A stretch of DNA of 64,000 bases, taken from NCBI GenBank assembly GCA_020086605.1, contig JACBWW010000015.1, positions 22,867,225 to 22,931,224 of the forward strand. Direction: 5' to 3'. Numbering within the stretch: the first letter of the stretch is position 1; each line of letters begins with the position of its first letter. The position numbers were made by a program, and so were the translations under genes. The notes beneath the pieces are model-generated. The model was not told the origin of the DNA. It ran no database searches and was given only the letters and a program-made list of their open reading frames with translations. Source of the DNA: Lanius collurio (Eukaryota; Chordata; Aves; Passeriformes; Laniidae). Below are positions 40,016 to 53,664 of this stretch, one piece after another.

Positions 40016-43000
40016 TTTAATGAATTATTTAATTAATGATCAGAGGTGATTTCACTAATGCATGGAGAAACTGGACTTAACACGTCTGTTATCCTTAACT
40101 AGGGTATTTTCAGAGATTCCGGCTTCCATCAACAATATCTCCTCACCAAAACAATTCTCAGAAAATGTAACCAAGCTTTTTGTTATCTAGTTTTGTTTGT
40201 TCTTGATGTACATTAAAAAGAAAAACCCAATCACACAGTGTCCCCTCGTTAGGTTTCACTGATGCTGAGGCCAGTCATTTCTGCTACAGTACTAGAAGTA
40301 CTCTGAGGAGATGGGAAAAGTCTTGTGTTCCAGGATGAAGCATTTCTAACCACGTAAAAAGTACTATCCTTAAAGGTACCATTAGATTCTTAAGCCTGTT
40401 TGAGACACCCCAGAATTTCAGTTGCCTTCTCTCAGAAATGTAACAGACTGAAACAATGAAAGCTTTAATGTGTATAGCCATGAAGTTTGGCACTAGGAGC
40501 AAAATTTTCCAGTTGTTTTCCAACTTACACTCAACCATATTTTCTGTCTGGAAGAACTGAATTTCTGTTATCTACTGAAGGAGTTTATTCTTTCAGCCTA
40601 ATATTGCAGAGAGCTCCTGACAGATGGCATGACAATGCGGTTTAGGATTTAATGTGTGATATAAAAAAATATACCAGAACCAGGAAATGATTTTTTGCTG
40701 GATAGTTTTTACTCAAAAAATAGCTCATCGTTACCTCAGGAAACTCAGCTGGCAGAAAGCACCACATCAGCTTGTTTGCTAAGTCCACTTTCATAATTGC
40801 AGTCTGAGGACTGCCATCAAGACTGATGCAAACATAAGACACAATGCCCCGTATTCATGCATGACCAGGCATCCCTTTGCACATGCCCATCCCTCTGAAA
40901 GTGGGATAGAGTTTTAGTGAAGAAGCCAATGACATCATAAGCATTGACACAAGCAAGTTTACAACAGCTGACTCTAAAATGGAAAGAGAAGCTTTGGACA
41001 AAGATGACCAAATAGAATTCTGGTGGTATAGCAGCACTGCATGAATTTGAAAGTCCTTTTGGCCTATCTCTTTCTGTGGCCCCACAGAGATATAAAGAGG
41101 GATTTTAGAAATGGTTACACATTTTACTATGGCTCCCATATTTTAAATGAAAGTATTAAATCTCCCTCAAATAGATTGAGTTACAAAAACAAAAAGGAAA
41201 AAAAACCTCACAAAACCCCAAGAATCACTTCCCTACACACAACCCTCATGTATTTACAATCAATATCTCACCAGACAATACACATGGGTGCATGCACACT
41301 TACTATCCATGTGTGAATTCTTCCTAGGTAAGTTTAGGCTCCAAGTATCTTCCAGAAGAAAAGAACAGAAGAAAACACATGCACATTCAAGGGTGGGGAG
41401 GAAGTGTATGCTGACCTCTGCTCACAAACATTCCATAGGTCTCTTTCAGGTGTCATGAGATTTAACCAAAATTCCAGAACAAAATATAAAATCTGCTATT
41501 GCCCCAAAATATTACCCATCTCCTCGTTTCAACTTTAGTCAAGGTCAACATTTCTTATTGTCAATCCCTAACAATAAGTTAACAATATCTTCACCTTTAA
41601 AACATCTTGCTTGTCTTTTTCTCCTAAATATTTCTCTACATACTATTTCCTTGAGGAAAAGAGATATTACACTCAACCAAGACCTTGTCACTTTAGGTAG
41701 CAAAAATATGCATCCATGCACTTGCTTTTCCCTTAAAACGGTGAAGTCATGGCTTCCACAATCAACCTCTAATCTAATACATACAGATATTTCTTTCCCA
41801 AGTGACACTTGATATTAAGCTGCATCTTTTAATTTACAAAGACAACAATGGTAATTTCATATTCCTTAAACACAGTAGCTCACTCTGTATTTTGCAAAGA
41901 TTTCTTCCTTTGATTTTACTCCAGCTCATCCTACTTTTTAAGTCCCCATAATCTCTGTACATCTGCAAACTATTAGCACATTTTTCAAACTTGAAGTTCT
42001 GTCCAAACTCTATTAAATTTATCACCTTTTTATTTCACATCTTGGCAGCTTATCTTTTTATGTTCTACCTGGTTCTTTATTACATTGTTCATCTTACCAG
42101 AAGGAAAAGATCCCTTGCTACATCACTTTGTCACAGAACCCTACTTTTTCTTTTTTCTCTTGCTGTGCAGCTGGGTTTATTCAATCCTAATTTCACACAG
42201 ATTACAGTTTATAATTTCATTGGTTACATTTATAACTTGAGATGCTTTTTAACATAACAAATAACAACAGAGAAATAGCAGAGAGTCTTTAAAAGTTTGT
42301 ATTTAAATTCCTATTTAGAAGCAAAACACTACTGCATCCTCCATTGAGGAACTGTTGTCAGTCATCACAGTTGCACTGGTATCCATTTTGGATCATGAAA
42401 GAGGGAAGAACTGAGGACAGGAGAAAAAGAATACAGTATGCAGGTAAAGGCAAACCGCTCTCCTGCAAAGTTAAACAAAGATAACTTTAGAAGCCATTCC
42501 CAGTAATGTATTTATGCAGGTTTTTTCTGACCTAATTGAAACCTTTGAACCAAAAAACTCCCAAACCAACCAAAGTCCCCATCACAAGGGGCTGCCTGCA
42601 TTACTTTCAGCTAAAGAAAGAGGAATTCTCCCTATCCACATATAAATGAAGCAGTCAACAGCTCAAAGAGAGAGCTTTTTATAAGACTAGCCTATTTAAA
42701 ACAGCATTTTATTATAGCCCATTTATTAATAGAGAAGGTTCATAAATACCAGTTCTTTTATACATTCAGATAGAAATCAACACAGAAAAAAGATGCTTTC
42801 TCTCTTTGCCCACGTGACTTCAGTTCTGTTGAGATGTCATAAACCCCAAAAGGTCTGACAGATATTAGATAATGTCACTGAACCCCACTCTGTCTCTCTC
42901 TCCTAGAATATTTCTTCAGCACTGATAATTATATCACTTCTAGGTATTTTGGCCCTTTTTCAAATGTAGATGATGTCTTACTTGTGCTGCAAGTATAAAC

Positions 43001-46000
43001 ATCACTGAGATACTCACAGATGAAAGACTGCACACACACACAAGCCAGTATCCCTGGATATACAGCTGGAAAAATGTGTGTAAAAAACTACTAAAATATT
43101 CTAATGATGTGTGTCCCATCACGTGCATTCCTAGCTATCTCAGGTACTGGGAATGTAAGTTTGGAGAAGTCTCTTCCACAGCTTCCAGTGGCTACATCAG
43201 CAAGAAGCACCCTTTCGATGCAGGAAAACATGGTTTTACACTTCTCCAGGCATATTTGCCAGAATCAGCAGGCAGACCACGAGAACCTGCCCTCTGTTCA
43301 CAACATCACTCTTAATGTTACCTTATCCTGTGATGAAGCAAACACCACTGTTTGAAAGCAAAGACTCTAGTACTCCAAATTTTCACACAGGCTTTCACCA
43401 GCTGCTTTTTCAATGTTTTTTTGGTGGGGTTTTTAGTAGTACCTTCAAAAGCATTTGTACAGACAATAGCTTGGGGGTCATCAGGTTTTTTCCACGTTTG
43501 TATAACATGAATTTTCACAAACAAAAAAAGTGATAAAGTATTTTGCTGCATTTAACTAGCTGAAAAGCAAACATTTTTGTAAAAAAGTAAATCAAGGAGT
43601 TTATTATCAAAAAGGAAGAAGTGGAGACTTCTACACCTTTGTAATCTCACATTCAGAACTGTATTTCAAAACCCCAATAATACTTTCTAATGCACTGACG
43701 TGATTTTCACAAGAAACAAAACATGAACCTGTATTTTCCCCTAATGAGACTGACAAGCTCATTCCTAAAATAAGAAGTCCTCCATCATGATTTTGTAAAT
43801 AACCAGTGCAGTGATATGTCAGTTAAACAAATTTTTAGAATAAATTTGTCACACCAGAATGCTGATGTCTTAACATAGCCCAGAATAGTGAGCACTAAGT
43901 AAGTAAAAAAAATCAAAGCTTGCTAAATGTTTTTTTATGAAAAAAAACAAGCCAAACAAAACCCAACATCAAAATTTGAATGCCTGGATTTTTCCCTCTG
44001 TACAAGTGCATTGACAGTAACCTTGACATTCTTCTGCCACCTTGCTCCAACTCACCATCCAAACACAAACTCAAAGCCTTTGAATAAATAAAGGCTAAAG
44101 CCAAGAACAATAATTTTTATTGTGTTCATCCTTTCTGAGATATAGGAATGAGACACAGTTCTACAGTTTCCATAATATGACTCTGTGATTTCAATATACT
44201 TAGAGAAGGAAGGACAGAAAGCTAGCCTCCAACATGAATTTCATCCAGTTAACCAAACTCTCATAGAGGCTTATATAATCTGGAAGAACTTTTGATAGTT
44301 TAATCCTCCTATTTTAATGAAGCTTTACCACTGAGATGTTACTTAAAATCTGATTTGGCATTGGAACAAAAAGTACTCTGCTTATGCAGAATAGGTTCCA
44401 TATGCTGGAGTAGGAATTTCCCTGATATTTCTGCCTTACATGAAATGGACACAGCTTTATAGCACTGTAGCTCTCCACAGAATGGAAATAAATGCATTTT
44501 TCTTTTTTTTTTTTTTAATTTTTTACAATCAGTGATTAATCTCAATTTCAATAGACACAAAGTAGGAGCAAGTAAGCAGGTCATGCTATTGAAAACTCAC
44601 TAAAAAGTGTCTTGAATTGTATATAACCACTCATTTTAGGCTGTTAAAAAATAACATCCTCTATATATAGATTTTCTAAGAGAAGCAGAATTCTTCAAGA
44701 GTTGTGATAGTAATATACATGTGAATGAACAGCCTACTAATGCTGCTGTCTTTTCAGTATTTCAGTAACAGATAATTCTACTTCTTTTTGATGGTGCTTT
44801 ATTTCTTTAACCTACAGAGTTGAGTGCTATGTGACTATTTTTTGTTTAAATATGGAGGTTAATGGAAGCCAAGGTTTTCACACACCAATTTATATTTAAG
44901 AGAAACATGAACTGAGGGATCTGATGGATTTTAAAAGATCATCACAATTAAAAGGGAGCTATTTCGACCACACATTTGGAGAGAGACTTTGTGTTAGTTT
45001 CACAGTCATGCATGCATCCAGAAAAGTCATTGATGTTACCATAAAATAATTAGCAAAACCCTTAAAACTAGGGTTAAGCTAATAATCACAGTGACTGACT
45101 GATGCCTCCCAGTTATTATAGGATGAACTCGTATTCCTAACCATCAGTGGAATTGTTGAAGCAAGTAACCAGCAGCAGCTTTGCTAGAAAACTACTTTTC
45201 ATGGAATATCCCAATATTTCCATGCTTTATTTTGACTCCAAGTAAAATATTTCCCATTAAAATCTATTTTGAAAGTATTTGAGGGTTTTTGTCTACTGAA
45301 ATCTGACCATTATATTTCAGTAAGTAAAATTGCTGTCCCTTCTGTAAACTTACAATTCATTTCATTCTAAAATTTTTACTAGAACAGTTTTATTTCATTT
45401 TAGGCTGGATATTCTACATGTACTGGCATTACAATATGAAAGATTTTATCAGAGGAAATTATCTTTCCTTCTTTTTAGCAAAATACAGCTTCAAAACTCA
45501 TTGGATTTCTTTTTTCCTACTGGAAATTGATGAAATTAGATTACCAGTTTGTATTTTAATTTCATTTTAATTATTCCTGGAAAGGAACTAATCTGTTTAA
45601 AAGTGTGATTCAGTTCTAGTTGTCAGGTGCATCATGAAAAAAACATGGAAGTTTTCTCCCTGGCATTGCCACACCCACACAGTGCCAAAGACCAGAATAG
45701 CAACATCACCCTGTAGACTTCCAAGCATAACAGGGGCCTTCAATGGAGAGGAAAAGCAGCCTAGCAGGTGAAGAGAGCACAGGTTCAAATCAAGAGAAAC
45801 TGGAGAGAAAAAGAAGGAATACTAAAAAAGAGGACTATTAATACATTCCTGAAAATCCCAACTTGTAGGTATCTCAAAATTCCTTAAATTACTTGGGTTC
45901 TTCAGATAGGACCAGCAGAAATTTACTGTGCTTATTTAAAGTATGATGCATTTACGTTTATTAAGTAAGGATTTAAAGCATTTTATTACAAAGTACACAT

Positions 46001-49000
46001 CTCAACATAATTTCTGTTTTCTGACAGAGGAAAGAAAATACTCTAATGGATTTGCAAGCTGGATTTTTAAAGTGAAAAAAAGGGCATGTATTTAAGCCAT
46101 GATTGTAACTTGATGTCTCAACAATACAATTTCTTCTTGAACTACTGGAAGAGAACATCTTTGACTCCATACAGGATTCACTAATTTGTAACTCCTAGCT
46201 ACAAAATAATGAACAAAACGAAGTAGCAGAAAAGATTAATAAATTGGGCCACATATTGGACTGTATCCAACATGTAGGTCTTAGCCTACGTATAGAACAG
46301 GTGGAAAGAACCCTCTATTGCTCCTTTCTGGTTCATTCCACCAGCTTCCACTATAGGTTTGTTTTATTATTTTTCACAGTTGCAAGAGCCCAAACATCCC
46401 AAGAGTAAAAGAATGTGAGATTCCTTGGAGGTTTTCAAATGGAATTTTGTAATGAGTCATCACCAGAAAAATTTCCAATGTCCCATCCCAAAGGTTACCC
46501 ACTAAAGCAAAAATATGGATTAGAGCCGTTGACTAAACAGCAGCAAAATTTTCTGATATATTCAAAACATTCCCAAGGTGTCTATTCAGCGACATTTAGC
46601 TTGAAGGGAAGAAAAAAAAGGTTTTGACTAGGATAGCTAGATGTAACTGAAAATATTTTCTTAAAGTTAATTATCAAAAACACTCAATGTAAAAGAGGAA
46701 ATATTAAGACTCTCATGTAACTGTAATTTGAAAGTCAACCCACCTTTATGAAACCACACACAAAAAACTTCAAATAATTTTCATTTGCTGTATTCCACCC
46801 CATTTCTTAAAGAGTAACATGAAAATTATTACAAGCTACTCTTCCTAGACTCATTTAACATACCAATAAAGGGGTAGTTTCATGTAAACATCAGTAGTAC
46901 TGAGGTGTGCTCTATGAACTAACTGGTGAGCTGACAGACTAAAGAGTGAACCCTTCTTTAATTTTCTACAGGCAGAACAGGAAAAGTAGTCACCAATAAC
47001 CAAGACACAGAACATTGTCTATTGCTAATGAGAGTGCTTTTTTTTTTATATAAATATTATTAAAACAACAACAAAAGACCAAACCTTATCTCACTCCAAA
47101 AAAAATCGAAATAATGAACAATGAAGTTCTCACCATGGGGTTAACAACACCATCTCCAGCTGTTTCTTAAGCTCCAAGGACAGATGGTTGAAGAGACTGT
47201 ACAGATGACTTCAGGGTTACTCACTGTTAAGGGATTCTCTATTTTAGCAAGGAATACCTTTTAGGAAAGCATGTTCACTACTGCTGCTATTGTATCAAAA
47301 ACATTTATATTAAAAACACAACAGTGGAAAGCAGCAAGGTCACTCCTCTGAGTCACTAAACTCCCAAGTGACTCCTGTGTTACTTTTAGGACAGAACTAC
47401 CATCATTGCTTACTTGCTGTTAAACAGAAATCTGAAAAATGACAATAAGAATGAACAGATTTGAGTTTTCCCAATGATACTTTGTACCACACACCACTGT
47501 TACTGCACTCTCTTGAACAACATACATGTATGTACTGCCTGCACTTGTGGATTTCACACACGTATCTATAAAGTCACCTCTCCAAAAAATAAATTTTGTA
47601 TTCATCTATGAAGCAAACATGGAAAACCTTCTACACTAATAAGCAGTGTTGTGTGCTTTGTTTGAAATTAAAGAACTTCTAAGATGCCAAAATCATGTAT
47701 AATTGTATCCTGCACATGCAAATAAAATGAATTTTCCCTGTTGGCATTGTTTGTAGAACTTCTCTGAAATACTGAAGCATACAAGACATACCTAAAGCAA
47801 CTCTTAGTCAGGAGAGCATTGCCTCAACTCAGACTTCAGACTTGTTCCTTAGAAAGTTTATACTACAATCCCAACTGTGCAAACACCAGCTAACATTAGT
47901 GAACTAAACTGAAATCTTCAACTTAGTTTCACCCATAGAAAATGCCTCACATAAACAAAGTTGTCTGATGTTAAACTTGGACTCCATGAGTGCTCCAGGA
48001 ATTGCCCAAAGATCCAGTGCCACATGATGTTTGGCACTTTCTTCTGACAGGTCATCTAAAAACGTTACAAGAATCCTTCTCTCAGTAATTTGCCAGGTGA
48101 CTTTAAAATTCAGAGAGTTTTCAGGCAGTGAGAAATTTGAAGTGATTTAAGACAAAGCTATAGAAAGTTAATCTATTCCCAGGGAAAAACTGAAATGAAA
48201 TGCCTACTAATTAATGAATTATAACTGAAATATATAGAAATTTTCCAAGCTTTAACACTTCTGAAGACAGTAATGGATTATAGATCTAAACAACGTACAA
48301 AAATCTCTCTATTATTTTTCCATTACAACTAAAATTACAGTACTTGATATAAAATTTCAAAGTGTGTAATAGCTTCTAGTCTCTCCAAAATTTTGCTTGT
48401 TTCTGTTGGAAATTGTGACCAAAAATAAATCATGTCAACATACTTTCAAGTAAGTATGAAATTAAGGGCAAATACGTACTGAAGACAATCTTCTAAAGTG
48501 TCAGTTTCACTTATGTAGATTTGTACTATATTATTTCACTCCTTTCAGTTTTTCATTTCTTCTCCATTACAAAATTGTCTATACACATATAATCTGAATG
48601 TAATTTTTTTCTTATTATTGAAGTTATTATACTCCACTTACTTACCAGTTGCCTGTCTGTATTAATATCAGAGTAAATACATCACAACTTCAACATATGA
48701 AATGAAGAGATCTAAAACGTCCCTTCATTGCTGACAAAACATTGAACTTAGCCTTTTATGAGTTATAAAACTTCATTGAAATGCAGTGTTTTTAATGAAG
48801 CCCTGTTGACTTTGGGCTATCTATATTTGTCACCAGATCATCATGCCCTGCAGGATTTAAGTATTTCTGTGCATTGATGTTCTCAATCTTTGCTTGCCTA
48901 CTTATGTTCTGACTCCTGCTATATCCAAGTTTCAAACACAATCCACAAGTTGCCCTTTTCTCATACACGTTAGGAAATCTTTCAGCATCAAATGATAACT

Positions 49001-52000
49001 ACAAAGGGGTAAAAAACCCCAGTATGTACTAAAATATCTTGAAATAATATCTCATTTGAAAATAACTTCTGTCCAAGAGAAATATTTAGCATGAACACAA
49101 AAAGATTGTCCTGTTGTCTTCAGGCCCCGAAATAGAAAAGGTACCATGCTCCACCAAGGACAAGAGGACCCCTCAGATCTCTTGTCCACCCTTCTCAAAT
49201 ACTTTTTGTGTGCAGCATAATGCCCTCAAAAGGGCTCAGAGTGGAGAGAACCCAGTAAATTAGAGAAGCAGTACCAATAACAAATCAGTCAAATAGTCTA
49301 AACTATGACTATGGAGTGCTGCACCTAAGACCCAGAGGCATCCCCAAGCAGGAGCACTACAGAAATCCCAAGAGCTTTTACAGCTGGCTGTCAGATACCT
49401 TGATGGTCACTCCACAGCAGCAAAACCTGCTCCAGAAAGGCAGATCTGCAAACCAGTGATCCCTTTCATGCTAAACCAGTAGCAATCCATCTTAAAAGCC
49501 TTTTGGCACTAGATACAGAGACAGTGGCACAGGTCTCAATAAAATCTTCAGAGATTTAACTGAACACCCTATTCCTGTGTGCTGTCCTGTTGACTTACTA
49601 CTACACTAGGAAACAGTACTTCTAATTTAGCACACAATTTCTGTCCAGGTAAAATTCCAGACTGAAATAAGAAATTGTTGGGATATAAAAGTGCTCCAAT
49701 TTCAGAAACAATAAATGGAAAAACCCTTCCTATCTAATAAAAATATAGGCTTTTAATATACATCCTTTTTCTTTTGCTCTAGATCTGAGGAACTTCAGTA
49801 AACCATTTGGAAAATATTTTGCCTTTGAAGCATCTGAAATAGATGTACAATGATAATAATTTTATCAAGGAAAGGATCCAATTTTATTGGACATAGCAGT
49901 TGAAAAAAAATCCACCAAAAACAAAAACAGCCCATACCCCCCAAAAAATTCCATAAGCAAGCCTAGGAAATCACAGATAAAGGAAAAAAAATACCAAACT
50001 GCATTTTGTTGACACTGACCATCACTTTCCCAGATAAAAAATGAAAACTACAAGGTTTCCAAGTGCCCCCGAGGAAACTTATTTCACAGCTACCATAATT
50101 TGCCATCTGTAGCTTCCTTCTTTAATGAAGCCTTTAGAATAGACTTCATTGCAGATGAGTAAGAACTGTTAACTCTTCATTGTGGGGGTTTTGACAACTT
50201 CTGCAAGCTCTTTTAAATTAGAATTTCTTGCATATTAAAATTCAAGTTTATCCTTTCCTACATGAATCATGACACACTCTGTTAGCCTGTTAGTCAGCAA
50301 GAACACACCAGTGGCACTTTGAAAGCTGACTATCTATTACTGTCTAATGATATATTCCAACAATCTGCCAAAACTGAACATGGCAGAATTTCATATCTCC
50401 ATGTGCTATAATAATAAAGGAATGATTGATGCTTCATGTATTTCATTGTTCACATTTTTCAATGAGAAATTCAAACAAATATGGAAAAGATTCTCCTAAA
50501 ATTATTACATGTTGCTCTTTTATTTTGGCCATCAGGTTTAAAATCATCACTTAATGATTTCTTGAATTATTCAAAAACACCCCTAACAGCTATTGAAATA
50601 ATTTAAAGACCATTTGATAAGTAACATATATTACCAAACTGATTCACCTGCAATTATTTTTAGGTCTTACTTACTTTCTAAATAAACATCTGCATTAACA
50701 TGATGCAGAGATCTCCATTCATTGCTTTACTGTCACCTTAACCTTTCATTCTCCATCTATCTCATTCATCACTTTCGGTCTGTCATGACCTATGCAAGGA
50801 GTCCTTTAAAGAATATCCTGAAGCTAATTCAGCAAACCAAAATACATAATAATGTACCCAAGAAAAATATGAACAAGTGATATTGAAACTGGTGTGTTGC
50901 ACTGTCATTTAACTGTCCAAGCCATGGTCACTTCCCTTTATTTTCACAATTATGATCATCAGCACATCTGTGACAACCTTTGTTTTGTACTTAAGTCTAA
51001 TTTACCTATCTTCTTATCCTCAGACTTAACAGTCTGTTAAACCACAACAACATAAAATTACATTTAAGGAGAAAAACTGCTTCCTACACAAAGGCATTGA
51101 TTTACCATACTGTCACCATGCCTCCAAGACAACAATTAAAGGAATAAGAGACAAACAGCTAAAACATTGAATACTCTACTTTTAACACATTAGCTCTCCT
51201 TTCCAATTCCACCAATGTCTTTTTCAATCCCCTACTCCCATTTATATATTTCAAATCTTACCTCCTCCTGCATCTGTGATCATGCTTTATGAAGGCTTAA
51301 ACTGAAATCTGCACAGCTGTGTATATATTTATGGCCCAAGTTAAAGCTATAGACTGGCTCCTTAGGAGGAAGAGTGGTTTGTCAGACTAGCATAATGGAG
51401 GCTGACAATAGCACCATAAACGTGCAGTAAAATGGGAAATGGAAAAATTCATCAAGCTGCACAACCTCAGTGCATGAGTACCCAGATATAGCTAAACAAC
51501 TGATAAAAATTAAATGGAAATAGACAAAGACTAACAAGTGTTTTTGGGAAAAAAAGCCCTGTATTAAAAACATACCCATTTTCTTCCTTTAATGAAGCTG
51601 CACATTTATGCAAACAGACAATATCCTCCAACCACTTAATATTTACAATTACAGTAATATAATCTAATAGTCAGTCAAATATTAAACCATAAAGTAGTCA
51701 AAAAGTAAATATTCCCTGGAAATTTTTAAGCATTTGCATTTAACAATACTCTTAGCTTTATACATGCTCAAAAGAGTGTTATGGTCTTTCAGTGTTTTCT
51801 GTACTATACTAATGGGAATGTAATTTACTAAAACACTAAATTTACCACCCACAATCAGAATACAGTCTTGTCAAATATGTCAGAAGCAACCTTTTATCTG
51901 TGCCCATTTTGGGGGGCTAGAACTATTTATGAAGTTCTAGTTTTACAATTACTTTTCATACCAGTATGCTCATTTACAGTAGTAAGTAAACCGAACTTTC

Positions 52001-53277
52001 AGCAAGATTTTACCTTTCTGATACCATATGCCTGAATTCCAATTAATGCCATGTGAATAAGAACATACTTGTTTTCCTTTCTTCCCTCTTGCCATATAAG
52101 ATGTGAGAACACTAAAGAATGGAAGGCAGCAGAGTATATGAAGCTTAATCAAAATTTCAGTTTTGACTAGTTAATGTGATTGCCCAATTCCCCAAAATTT
52201 TCAACTTCAGCAGTTACAATCACTACCACAATCACATATGTATTAATATGCCATCCTAAAAGGATGAAGGTCACATGAAAACTTCATATCAAACTCTGGC
52301 TAAGTGCCCAAACTGGTCCCAGAAACAACACTAATCCAGTCAAAGATGAAGGAAAGGTTATTTACAGTATTGCAGGAAAGGAGACTTCTTGCCTTTTTTT
52401 TAATGGACTCAGACACTGACCATGTTATCCCTAGGATTCAAGAACGAAAACACATGCAAACTTTTAAATATAGTTTGAAGACAGAAAGCAGTAGCCTTTG
52501 AGCAAATGGTGTCTTCTTATGCTTTCTCACAGAGCCCAACAGTGTCTCTGCAGAGGTAAGAGCAGGAAAAGTCACAGATCTTGCACAGTCACTCCCCGAT
52601 ACCGTGTGACATCACATGCTTAAGTAAATTAAAATAAAATTCACCTAGACTTGAAAAAGAACTTAATATGATTGAGTAAAAAATACTCTAACTTCACATT
52701 AAATTTAGTTAAAGTTAACTCAACTAAGATCTGCCTAAATCATTTGGGAAAAGAGGAAAAGTGAAGAAGAAATAGTTTAGGTTAATTGCTCTTTCCAAGA
52801 TCTAATTCTGAGAATAACTGCATTCTGCAAAATAGCAACTGCTCCAAACTCTTACTGATGCTTGAAAGCTTCAATATTCTACTGCACTTCCTTTGAAATC
52901 TTCAGCTTAGAGTATATACATGACCTACTGTTAGTATGAAATTTGCAGATATTTTGTAGGCAGAATTTAGAAATATTTATGGAAGTTACATGTACTATTG
53001 AAAGAGGGATTATGCTACAAAATAACATTTTCTAAAATTCAGAACAGAGCATAATAAAGAAAATCTGGCAGCAACTGTTACCAGTAGCCCATTAAGGCAT
53101 TTTTGTTTGGTAAGACAGACCTTTTCTAAGGACTCAATCATGCTAATTGTTAAACACATCCTGCAGGGCTGAGTACCTCTAGTTCCTGTCTGGATTTGGG
53201 CCTCTTGACTGCAATGCTGCTCTCTGCCTGATTCAGAAATATGTGGCTGTGCAAGAGAATATGAAATACATAAGAAC
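40016..53277. other. Gene-free AT-rich stretch, 13 kb
   Basis: No gene or transposon is recognised across this long block. Open frames are at most 94 codons, heavily overlapping on both strands. Overlapping minus-strand frames at 40642-41139 gave the most protein-like strings here, with a possible donor (GAG-GTAACG reading leftward at 40735), but they require frameshifts and match nothing I know. An A/C-rich patch lies at 49900-49950. The interval 50260-50520 has even composition and no simple repeats and would be a natural place to test for conserved noncoding sequence. Confidence 0.5.
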
Positions 53278-53638
53278 TGAAGGAGAAAGACTTGTGAATC
53301 CTGGTGGACAAGATGAACACGAGCCAGAATTGTGCAAAGTGTTCTAGGCTGCACTGCGTACAGCATTGCCAACAGGTCAAAGGAATCAGCCTCCCCCTCT
53401 GCTCAGAAAAAGGACCACAAGCAATGTGCATAAATTGAAATATAAAACTCCTCATTTAAACATAAGAAAACACTTATTCACTGGGAGGGGGTTAAATCTC
53501 TGGGCAACCTGTCCCAGATAAGTAGTGATGTCTCCTTGGTGGTACTCAAAACACAACATGACCCTGAGCAATCAGCTCCAGCTGGTCCTACTCTGATCTC
53601 CAGAGGCACTTTCAAACCCCACCCTCTGTGGGGTTTGA
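53278..53638 (+). mobile_element. CR1 LINE, 3' about 360 bp
   Basis: Sense-strand CR1 blocks in order: GAGAAAGACTTGTGAATCC, TGGTGGACAAGATGAACACG, GAGCCAGAATTGTGCAAAG, GCATTGCCAACAGGTCAAAG, CAAGCAATGTGCATAAATTG, CATAAGAAAACACTTATTCA, CTCTGGGCAACCTGTCCCAG, GGTGGTACTCAAAACACAAC and CTCTGATCTCCAGAGGCACT. An internal deletion of the CR1 reverse-transcriptase tail is apparent between 53400 and 53410 (CCCCTCTGCTC jumps directly to AAAAGGACCACAAG). The usual terminal ATTCTATG repeats are replaced by two inverted repeats. Confidence 0.93.
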
Positions 53639-53664
53639 ATATCACACCCCTCTGTGTGTGATAT
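53611..53664. repeat. Two adjacent inverted repeats at a CR1 end
   Basis: Hairpin 1 has a perfect 12-bp stem: TTCAAACCCCAC (53611-53622), loop CCTCT, GTGGGGTTTGAA (53628-53639). Hairpin 2 has a 9-bp stem: ATATCACAC (53639-53647), loop CCCTCTGT, GTGTGATAT (53656-53664). The two share a CCTCTGTG word around the loop and overlap by one base. The first arm is CR1 3'-end sequence; the rest is not. Confidence 0.85.

Noticed and set aside
40642..41139. Minus-strand exon or retrocopy suggested by protein-like strings and a GAG-GTAACG donor
   Set aside because: Needs at least one frameshift or in-frame stop to join the frames, has no convincing acceptor, and resembles no family I know.
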